From Thiorhodovibrio litoralis (GTDB taxonomy: Bacteria > Pseudomonadota > Gammaproteobacteria > Chromatiales > Chromatiaceae), in assembly GCF_033954455.1 (NCBI RefSeq), contig NZ_CP121473.1:5380501-5444500 (forward strand): 64,000 bases of DNA, written 5' to 3'. A program made the position numbers and the translations under genes. Position 1 is the stretch's first letter. Every line of letters starts with the position of its first letter. Below are positions 9,270 through 16,203 of the stretch, piece by piece. The notes beneath the pieces were generated by a model that saw nothing but the letters and a program-made list of their open reading frames with translations, was not told the DNA's origin and ran no database searches.

Positions 9270-11492
9270 TTAGACCAGCACGACGTCGGTGATGGCCATG
9301 CCATCCGCCGTGGCAATAAGGCTGATGTCGTTGTTGGTCAGACCGTTAACGGCAACAGTTTTGCCGGTACCAGCTACCCCCCCAGCCTGGGACAGATTGC
9401 CGGTTCCGATGTCCGCAACCCAGAAGGTGCCGGCCGCCCCCAATCCGAAGGCAACAAAGCTATTTGAGGCAATAGCTGACGCATCTGCTGTGGCTGTTGC
9501 GGTAATCGTCTCGGCATTCAGCGCTGCCAGAAAGGCGGTTAGGTTGCCGAAGGTGCCAAACAGCCATTTTGCTGAACCAATGGCACCGGAAGTTTGCAGA
9601 GCTGTGAGGCTAGCAACCGCCGCCATGCCTGACGTGAAAGCATTGATCGTTGTCGACCCAACCGTCGCATTCCCAAACAGCGCGCTGGCATCCAGCCAAA
9701 TCAGGTCGGTACCGCTGTCATTAAAGTCGCTGATGGTATCGCCGTACTGCGTGTCCGATGTGTAGCTGAAGACATCGTCCAGATCCGATGCCGTGATGGT
9801 GTTTGCACCAACCCCGCTATTGACCTGGAAGCCACCCGTGGTGCCGATGCGCGGCGTCACGATGGTCAGATCAATCGTGGTCTCAGCCGGAACGCCGTTG
9901 ACAACGATCGTGCCAAGCGCACCAGCGTTATCATCATCATAGGTCACGCCGTCGAAGAAATCGGCGAACTGCTCACTGGTGACCGTCAGGTCGTTATTGT
10001 CGGTATCAACCGTCTTGAGGCTGCCAGAGAAGGTAAAGTCAGTGGCATCGACCGCGCCACCAGCGACGGTAAGGGTGTTCTCACCGCCTCCGAAGTTCAG
10101 CGAGAGCTCATTTCCAGACGCGGCTGTGTCAACGGTGACATCATCGTCGCCATCGCCCATCACGAACTGCGACTTGTCGGCGGCGGCGTCAATGTTCAGC
10201 GTGTTATTGCCTTCACCTAAGGCGACAGCGAATTCATCGCCCGCGCTATTGACTGTGACGGTATCGTCGCCTTCACCTGTCTCGATGATTTGCTCATTGC
10301 CGGTGTTACCTTGGGATACGAGCGTCACGTCTCCCGTGGTACTGGAGCGGATAGAGCCGGCATCTGTGACGGTACCTAGATCGACATCTTCCGTACCAGT
10401 CACTAACAAATCCGCATCGTCGGTTTGGATGGTCCCCCCAACGGTGATGCTGCCATTTGTTACATCGAAGGTGACAGCGTCAAAGTCTTCGGGGCCGCTT
10501 GAGAAATCGACATCGTTCAGGGTGATGTCATTCAGCGCACCGAAGGTTACCGAGAAATTCACATCGTCGGCTTGAATGTCCAACGTGCCGGTCTGGCTGT
10601 CACCAGTCAGGAAGGTCTGACCGTCGCCGGTGAGAATGGTCGACGCGGCGCCGAAATCACCGTCCAACTCGATCGAAGTCACTTGATCGACATCGCTGAC
10701 ATCAAGGTTGTTTGCAGTGTTAACCGTGAGCTCAACGTCGCCGGTGACGTCATTGATCAGCTCATTCCCGCTCAGGACTGTCGCAGCGAATTCCAGCGCA
10801 AAGTCACCTGTGCCGGTCAGCGTCAAGCTATCATTGATCGCGTTAAGCCCAACTTCGACGCTTGGATCCTCGACACCTTCGGCCCCAGCCAGCTCAATCG
10901 TGAGGTCGTCGACACCGTTGGCGATGTCAATCATGCCCCCAGCCGTCTTGACTGTCGCCATCGTCCCTTTCTCGCCAGCCAGCTCCGCCAAGTCGACATC
11001 CTGGTCTTCGGCACTCCAGACGGTGACACCGCCCTGCGCGATATCGGTGACTTCAATATCCCCGGTGGCGTTACGACCATCGACGGTTGACATCATGGTC
11101 TCGTTGTCTTCGAAATCCACCGTGAAACTCGTCACCTTGGTGCCGGCGACAAAAGTTCCGGCATTGGCGTTTTGGATTTCTACTGAACCCGCGCCACTCA
11201 AAGTCGCAGTCGGATCGTAACGATTCACCGTTACGGTCTGATCGCCGGTGGTGTGCACCATATTTTCGGCATCGAGAACGAAACTACCGACACGTGTGAC
11301 TTCAAAGGTCGAGTTCTCAATGTCGCGCACTTGCGGGGTCGCATTGATACTCGTCGTTGTCGTGACAGTCAGAGTATCTTGATCCGTCGTGGTCTGGTCG
11401 ATCATGGTATCAGTGCTTTGATAAGTAGCCTGGGTACCGGTGATCGTGTCGTTATCTGGCGTGCCGATGAAGGTATCGACACCTGTAGTCAA
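9270..11492 (-). CDS. S-layer/RTX-like surface protein, cluster A copy, 5'-truncated
   Basis: 740 codons closely similar to residues from about 205 onward of the 945-aa protein at 36098-38935. Acidic Gly/Asp/Thr-rich beta repeats (GDGDDDVTVD, ETGEGDDTVTV, NFGGGENTLTVAGG) and a hydrophobic C-terminus ending ITDVVLV fit a calcium-binding protein exported by type I secretion. The N-terminal DUF4214-type domain is missing. Homology with copy B stops abruptly at about 11498, and an in-frame TAA lies at 11504-11502. The only nearby initiator is a TTG (11492) that is an internal Leu codon in copy B, with no ribosome binding site. The body has no frameshift, so the truncation looks recent. It is either a silent cassette or a poorly translated gene. 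Confidence 0.7.
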   Translation of the reverse strand: MTTGVDTFIGTPDNDTITGTQATYQSTDTMIDQTTTDQDTLTVTTTTSINATPQVRDIENSTFEVTRVGSFVLDAENMVHTTGDQTVTVNRYDPTATLSGAGSVEIQNANAGTFVAGTKVTSFTVDFEDNETMMSTVDGRNATGDIEVTDIAQGGVTVWSAEDQDVDLAELAGEKGTMATVKTAGGMIDIANGVDDLTIELAGAEGVEDPSVEVGLNAINDSLTLTGTGDFALEFAATVLSGNELINDVTGDVELTVNTANNLDVSDVDQVTSIELDGDFGAASTILTGDGQTFLTGDSQTGTLDIQADDVNFSVTFGALNDITLNDVDFSSGPEDFDAVTFDVTNGSITVGGTIQTDDADLLVTGTEDVDLGTVTDAGSIRSSTTGDVTLVSQGNTGNEQIIETGEGDDTVTVNSAGDEFAVALGEGNNTLNIDAAADKSQFVMGDGDDDVTVDTAASGNELSLNFGGGENTLTVAGGAVDATDFTFSGSLKTVDTDNNDLTVTSEQFADFFDGVTYDDDNAGALGTIVVNGVPAETTIDLTIVTPRIGTTGGFQVNSGVGANTITASDLDDVFSYTSDTQYGDTISDFNDSGTDLIWLDASALFGNATVGSTTINAFTSGMAAVASLTALQTSGAIGSAKWLFGTFGNLTAFLAALNAETITATATADASAIASNSFVAFGLGAAGTFWVADIGTGNLSQAGGVAGTGKTVAVNGLTNNDISLIATADGMAITDVVLV

Positions 11493-11542
11493 CGTGAAGA
11501 TTTACAAACAAAATAATGCCATTAATTACAGAACCTTACATG

Positions 11543-11720
11543 CCGACCAACGTAAAAAATACCGTTTTCCGAGCATTTCCGACCAAGTTCCGACCAAATG
11601 GCGGTTTAACCAGCCGCGGCAACCGAACATTTCACATTCGAATTCAAGGTGTTGGAGATCCCTGCGAAGCCCACTGATCCTGCGGGCTTCCTACCAGTCT
11701 CCGACCAGCCCACTGACCAG
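11543..11720. repeat. Cluster of short GACCA direct repeats at the left end of the element
   Basis: CCGACCA occurs at 11543, 11579, 11590 and 11701, with related ACCAG at 11609, 11693 and 11716. The pairs 11579/11590 and 11693/11704 are 11 bp apart. A 7-bp inverted repeat (GAAGCCC / GGGCTTC) lies at 11666-11690. The stretch lies between the truncated surface gene and the repressor and holds no gene. It resembles a set of integrase arm-type or regulatory sites; the role is inferred. Confidence 0.4.
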
Positions 11721-11740
11721 AAGCACCTAAGCGATTGATT

Positions 11741-12745
11741 CTAGGATTCTGCCGCGCCTTCGCGTCCGCGACTGCTTGCCTTCTCCAGCCCCCGCTCGCG
11801 ATGGCAAATTAACTGCCAAAACACCCGCGCCAGATCGTGCGCCGCAGCACCTGCTAATGAACATTGCATCTGCGGTTCGTCGGTGATTTGCTCCAAAGCT
11901 GCCAAGCACGCATCAAACACCTCTGCCACCCCATCCACCGCGACGCCGGAGTCTCGGGTGGCTGCGACAGCTTCCATGAGCAATGAACGCGTACGGCGAT
12001 CGAAGTCTCTCACGGAAGAATCCGGCTGTGGTTGACTGACTCGTTCCAGCGGCGGGTCCCTCTCGGGCGCGACGGGCGTCTCGCGCCCTCCCCCCTCCTC
12101 AGCGCCGATGCCTTCCTCGCGCAGCAATTGCGCCACTTGCTCGGCGCGTCCGCGGTCAAACTCTGAATTAGTGGCTCGCCAATACAATGACTCTGCCGGC
12201 GGCATCGCGGGGTCTCGTCCGCCGCATTCAACCCCGCCCATCAGCCAGCCCAAGCGCACCCGAGCGCCCCGGGCCAACTGGCACAGCATCGGTCGGGCCG
12301 GCTCACTCGGACCGCGTATCCAGCGGCGAAGATTGGACTCCGAGGTGCCGACCGCTTCCGCCAGTCGAGCGATCTCCCCGCGCTCACGCACCAGCCCAGC
12401 CAGGCGCGCGCGAAATGCCTCTGCACTCGCAGCTTGTTCCCGAGCCTCGTCACTGGCCCAGCGGTAAGGGAAATGCCAGCCCTCGCCGCTAGCGAGCCAG
12501 TCGGCGGCGACCTCGGCGGCATCCGCCAACAACATCATGCGCACCCGGTTCGGTTCGTTCGGCCCCGCAAGCCACTGCCGCAGGGTCGCAGTACTCATGT
12601 CGGCCCGGCGGGCAAGGGCGGCAATGCTGCCGACACGTTGCCCGATCCAGCGCAGACGAAGACGAAAGCCGCGTGAATCGACGGCTTCGGACGGGCTGGG
12701 TCGCACAAAACACAGCAGCGGATCAGGGGGAGCAGGATTAGACAT
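11741..12745 (-). CDS. Phage-type repressor with two HTH-like segments
   Basis: 334 residues. Two helix-turn-helix-like segments are visible in tandem: the first around residues 35-75 (GSIAALARRADMSTATLRQWL) and the second around 125-165 (GEIARLAEAVGTSESNLRRWI). Each is followed by a similar ARxMLC/RVRMML helix and a GWxxGG or ADWLASGEGW turn, which suggests an internal duplication. The middle (about 200-260) is acidic and Pro-rich, and the C-terminal part is helical. It is transcribed away from the integrase over a 311-bp divergent control region, the classic place for a CI-like repressor of excision or replication genes. There is no serine-lysine autoproteolysis motif that I can recognise. 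The family assignment is by HTH pattern only. Confidence 0.7.
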   Translation of the reverse strand: MSNPAPPDPLLCFVRPSPSEAVDSRGFRLRLRWIGQRVGSIAALARRADMSTATLRQWLAGPNEPNRVRMMLLADAAEVAADWLASGEGWHFPYRWASDEAREQAASAEAFRARLAGLVRERGEIARLAEAVGTSESNLRRWIRGPSEPARPMLCQLARGARVRLGWLMGGVECGGRDPAMPPAESLYWRATNSEFDRGRAEQVAQLLREEGIGAEEGGGRETPVAPERDPPLERVSQPQPDSSVRDFDRRTRSLLMEAVAATRDSGVAVDGVAEVFDACLAALEQITDEPQMQCSLAGAAAHDLARVFWQLICHRERGLEKASSRGREGAAES

Positions 12746-13056
12746 GGTAAAAAATGCTCTTTTTGCGTTAAAAGTAGTTGTAAAACGATCAAAGTGCGCT
12801 ACACTTGCTCCATAACGACATCTTCACATCCGCTTTTTCGCTACATGAGGGAATAAACAGGATAAAAAACAAACGACTAGGTTTTTTTTGCATAACTGAT
12901 TCGTTTCTCATCAACTTCCTGGACGATGAGATGCAAAACCGATTAGCACTCGAGGCTTCTCGTTGAGAGACTATTTATTTGGTCTGCATTCGGCGAATTA
13001 GCGATTCTTTCCGGCGTTTCGGCGATTTTTGGCCATTTACAGAGGACATCATTACG
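12746..13056. promoter_or_regulatory. Divergent control region between repressor and integrase 1
   Basis: 311 bp, AT-rich compared with its flanks. A plus-strand sigma70-like pair TTGTAA (near 12778) and TACACT, 16 bp apart, could drive the integrase. An inverted repeat CTCATC/GATGAG with a 12-bp gap lies near 12908-12931. The integrase has a ribosome site AGAGGA at 13041-13046. No gene is visible. Promoter calls are by eye. Confidence 0.4.
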
Positions 13057-14520
13057 ATGCCAAGACTATATCTATCAGAGACTAGCGTATCTCAGACCAA
13101 TTGCCTCCCTGGGCGCTCAAAAATCGTGATCCATGATACAGAGCTCACGGGACTCGGGGCGGAAAAGAGCCGAACGGGCGCTGTTACTTATTTCTTTCGC
13201 ACGCGGATCGCTGGGCAGCAGCGGCAAATCGCCTTGGGTCACGGACCGGAGTTGAGTGTCGAGCAGGCGCGCACCCAGTGCCGGCGGTTGCTCGCTCGCG
13301 TGCAGGCGGGTGAAGACATCGGCCTAGAGCGGGCGCGGCAACGCACGCCGGCGTTCGCCGACTTTGTCCAGCAGCAGTATTTGCCCTTTGCCAAGACAAA
13401 TAAGCGCTCGTGGCAAACCGATGAGACCCTGCTGCGGGTCCATCTGGTGCCAGCCTTTGGCGATCAGTTGCTGCACCAAATTACTCGCGAGGCGATTGCC
13501 GAGCTGATCGCCCAGCGCCTGGATGCCGGGGCGGCCCCGGGCTCAGCGAACCGGTTGATCATTTTGATGCGGTATCTGTTCAACCTGGCAGCGCGCTGGA
13601 AGGTGCCGGGCGTGACGGAGAATCCCGCTCGGCTGGTGCCGCTGCTCATCGAGAACAACCAGCGCGAACGCTTCCTCAGCGCCGAGGAGGTCCGGCGTTT
13701 GTTCGCGGCGCTGGCGGAAAGTGAGTCCCTGATGCTGGGTTTCATTGTGCGCATGTTGGTGTTTACCGGCGCGCGCAAGAACGAGGTGCTGCAGGCGCGT
13801 TGGGAGGAGTTCGATCTTGCCCGGCGTGTCTGGCGCATTCCGTTGCCGAAATCCGGTAAAGCCAGGCATGTGCCGCTGTCTGACGCTGCGCTGCAGGTGC
13901 TGAGTGAGGTGCCGCGCTACGCGCATGTGCCTTGGGTGTTTGCGAACCCAAAGACGGAGAGGCCTTATGTGCACATCTATAGCGCATGGAATACCGCTCG
14001 GCGGCGCGCTGGGCTGGAAGATGTGCGGATTCACGATCTGCGCCACAGTTTCGCGTCGTTCCTGATCAATAGCGGGCGTTCGATTTATGAGGTGCAGAAG
14101 CTGCTCGGGCATACGCAGATCAAGACCACTCAGCGCTATTCGCATCTGAGCCAGGAGACCTTGTTGGATGCGGTCAATTCTACAGCTGCGGCCATTAGCG
14201 GGCCCTCGCTGAGCGTGACCAGGATTAATGCTCCAGAGGCATTGTTCATCCACTGGCGTGTCGGTGCATCGGCACGGCACGCCTGGGGTTTAGCTTGCTT
14301 TTCATTGGCTTGTACGGATCACTGTCCGCACGCAATGGGAGGGGAATGCCACCGACTCAGCCATGACGGCAATGCTGATGCGCACCGCCCGCGCGGGGGG
14401 CTGGGTGAGGGAAAGCGGGGCTGGCGGTTGTTTCAGGCGATACACGACACCGATGGCGTTTCTACGATTATCAATGCTTTAAAAAGGCCGCTACCGCTGA
14501 AAACTGTCGTGACACGATGA
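13057..14520 (+). CDS. Tyrosine recombinase (integrase 1) with long C-terminal extension
   Basis: 487 residues from ATG 13057, chosen over the upstream in-frame ATG at 12979 because AGAGGA lies about 10 bases before it. Residues 1-90 look like an arm-binding DUF4102-type domain and about 100-190 a core-binding SAM-like domain. The catalytic set is complete: R240 (TGARKNEVL), Lys in KSGKARHVPL, H326-xx-R329 (HDLRH), H352 (LGHTQ) and Y361. It catalyses site-specific integration and excision. About 126 residues follow the active-site tyrosine, far more than usual, and the tail from about residue 380 (Cys/His/Gly-rich) has no family resemblance. The original stop may have been lost. Confidence 0.9.
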   Translation: MPRLYLSETSVSQTNCLPGRSKIVIHDTELTGLGAEKSRTGAVTYFFRTRIAGQQRQIALGHGPELSVEQARTQCRRLLARVQAGEDIGLERARQRTPAFADFVQQQYLPFAKTNKRSWQTDETLLRVHLVPAFGDQLLHQITREAIAELIAQRLDAGAAPGSANRLIILMRYLFNLAARWKVPGVTENPARLVPLLIENNQRERFLSAEEVRRLFAALAESESLMLGFIVRMLVFTGARKNEVLQARWEEFDLARRVWRIPLPKSGKARHVPLSDAALQVLSEVPRYAHVPWVFANPKTERPYVHIYSAWNTARRRAGLEDVRIHDLRHSFASFLINSGRSIYEVQKLLGHTQIKTTQRYSHLSQETLLDAVNSTAAAISGPSLSVTRINAPEALFIHWRVGASARHAWGLACFSLACTDHCPHAMGGECHRLSHDGNADAHRPRGGLGEGKRGWRLFQAIHDTDGVSTIINALKRPLPLKTVVTR

Positions 14521-14548
14521 TTTAGGCACCAAACGACCAGGAGGAGCT

Positions 14549-14776
14549 ATGAACCGATGCATCTCGCCACTGATAAGCGAACGCAAGATGGCCGCGCTGC
14601 TGGGAATATCCCACCGCACCTTGCAGGCGAAGCGGCTGGGCGGTAGCGGACCGCCCCATTACCGCCTGCCTAACAGCCACACGGTGAGGTATGACCCGAC
14701 TGTGGTTCAAGCCTGGCTGGAGGCTTGTGCGGTGCCGTCCGATGCGATTGTGGAGGACGGCAACCGCAAAGGCTGA
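14549..14776 (+). CDS. AlpA-like/excisionase-type HTH regulator
   Basis: 75 residues with a strong AGGAGG at 14539-14544. The sequence has the winged-helix pattern of the AlpA/HTH_17 family: ISERKMAALLGISHRTLQAKR as the helix-turn-helix, then PPHYRLPNSHTVRYDP as the wing and a final VVQAWLEA helix. In P4-like satellites AlpA activates the integrase or other element genes. It stands directly after integrase 1 and is followed by a terminator. Regulator versus excisionase cannot be decided from sequence. Confidence 0.75.
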   Translation: MNRCISPLISERKMAALLGISHRTLQAKRLGGSGPPHYRLPNSHTVRYDPTVVQAWLEACAVPSDAIVEDGNRKG

Positions 14777-14814
14777 ACGAGCGCTTGCCGCGGATCGCGA
14801 CCAGACACAAAAAA

Positions 14815-14845
14815 GCCGGCCCAAGAGGCCGGCCAAGCACTTTTT
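14815..14845 (+). terminator. Rho-independent terminator after the AlpA-like gene
   Basis: GCCGGCC (14815-14821) pairs with GGCCGGC (14827-14833) across the loop CAAGA, followed within 8 bases by TTTTT (14841-14845). It lies 38 bases after the stop of the AlpA-like gene. Confidence 0.85.
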
Positions 14846-15091
14846 CTCAAACCGCCGCCCGGTGTTGACGCACCGGACGGCAGCGATACAGGAGGCCCGA
14901 CCGACCGGCTAGAGCGATTTGCCCTTTTAACGATTCAGCCGACCGACGGTTTTCCTGCACCCCATCCAGACAGGACGAAAACGCCTGATCCGAACCGGAC
15001 TAGGGATGCAAGATTATAGCAGACAGCGCTGCGCTAGCGCACGCCTGCTTCGCGGTCGGTTATTGCCTCGATCAGCAATGGACCAACGACC
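14846..15091 (+). promoter_or_regulatory. Leader of the replication operon with a 12-bp palindrome
   Basis: No gene is visible here. A perfect palindrome TGCGCTAGCGCA lies at 15030-15041, about 50 bases before the first gene of the replication operon and just after a TATAGC stretch (15014-15019) that could be a -10 element. This is a plausible operator for a repressor of the element. The promoter itself is weak by eye. Confidence 0.35.
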
Positions 15092-15313
15092 ATGCAACAG
15101 CAAAAAATATTCTTCGAGATCGGAGTTACTTTTCACCCGGGGCTCGATGACCTGGCGCGCGCGGAACAGACCCTCGCCAATGCCTTTGCGGCCAACTCGG
15201 CGCTCGGTCCCGATGAGCCGATCTTCCCCTTCCTTGATGCGAATAAGCGCGCGCTGGCGAGCGGCATGCTCGACCAGCTGTTCACCGCCCTCCGGGCCGG
15301 AGGTTACGCGTGA
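15092..15313 (+). CDS. Small phage-type protein, unknown function
   Basis: 73 residues, acidic and helical (LDDLARAEQTLANAFA), without a motif I recognise. The stop overlaps the GTG start of the TOPRIM gene (GTGA, 15310-15313), so it belongs to the replication operon and is probably translated. Confidence 0.6.
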   Translation: MQQQKIFFEIGVTFHPGLDDLARAEQTLANAFAANSALGPDEPIFPFLDANKRALASGMLDQLFTALRAGGYA

Positions 15314-16203
15314 CTGCCACCTCCGATTTCGCTCGCGCTATCGCCGACGAAGGACTGGGCGATCCGATGATCATCCCCGACGGACGTTTGCACCGCTACC
15401 GTGGCCCCGGAGATAAGCCAGGCGCCAAAAATTGCTGGTACGTCTTCCACGAAAGCGGGACCACCCCTGCCGGCGCGTTCGGTAGTTGGCGCCTGGGGTT
15501 CACCCAGACGTGGTCCAGCAAGGGCAAGGACCGCATGACGCCTGCTGATCGCGCGAACGTCCGCCGCCTCGTCGAGTCTGCCAAACGTCAGCGGGAGCAA
15601 GAACAAGCAGCCCGGCACGCCCGAGCTGCGCAGACCGTCCGTATGGTATGGCCGGCATGCTCCCCGGCACCGGCTGACCATCCCTATCTGCTGGCCAAGG
15701 GAATCACACCACATTGCGCGCGACTCGACGGTCTTGGGTCGCTGGTCATCCCTGTTGGGGACTGGGCGACCATAACCTCGATGCAGTTTATCCGGCCCGA
15801 CGGGGGCAAGCGGTTCCTGTCCGGGGGGAGGATATACGGCTGCTTTTGCTTGCTGCCCGGCACGAAACCCGCGCCCATCCTTATTTGCGAAGGATTCGCC
15901 ACCGGCGCCACCCTGGTGGAGCAAACCGGATCGACCTGCGTCGTGGCCTTCAACGCCGGGAACTTGCTACCCGTCGCCAAGGCCGTCCGCGCCCAGCATC
16001 CCAAGGCCGACATCATCGTCTGTGGCGATAACGACGCCTGGACCGAGGGCAATCCTGGCGCAACCAAGGCCCGCGCGGCTGCATTAGAGATTGGCGCTCA
16101 ACTGCTGCTGCCCGACTTCACCGGCCTGGACCTGAGCGAGAAACCTACAGACTTTAACGATCTGGCCAGGCTGCGAAATGCCAGCGCACGGAGAGCCGCA
16201 TGA
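15310..16203 (+). CDS. TOPRIM-domain primase-like protein
   Basis: 297 residues from a GTG coupled to the preceding gene. The N-terminal half has the GTTPAGAFGSW / WSSKGKDRMTP pattern of plasmid and phage primases of the DUF5906/Toprim type. The C-terminal half has the TOPRIM signatures: Glu in ICEGFATGATL (about residue 195) and the DxD-like CGDNDAW (about 237-243), which bind Mg2+. It probably makes primers for replication of the element together with the next gene, with which it overlaps (ATGATG at 16200). I see no zinc finger. Confidence 0.8.
   Translation: MTATSDFARAIADEGLGDPMIIPDGRLHRYRGPGDKPGAKNCWYVFHESGTTPAGAFGSWRLGFTQTWSSKGKDRMTPADRANVRRLVESAKRQREQEQAARHARAAQTVRMVWPACSPAPADHPYLLAKGITPHCARLDGLGSLVIPVGDWATITSMQFIRPDGGKRFLSGGRIYGCFCLLPGTKPAPILICEGFATGATLVEQTGSTCVVAFNAGNLLPVAKAVRAQHPKADIIVCGDNDAWTEGNPGATKARAAALEIGAQLLLPDFTGLDLSEKPTDFNDLARLRNASARRAA

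Noticed and set aside
9270-11492. Full-length independent surface gene with TTG start
   Set aside because: The TTG is an internal Leu codon in copy B, a TAA lies four codons before it and no ribosome site is seen; a truncated copy is the better reading.
11640-11720. tRNA-like 3' end (TTCGAAT and CCGACCA) as a classical integrase target
   Set aside because: No acceptor stem, anticodon arm or T-arm can be folded around these bases; the CCGACCA copies are isolated repeats.
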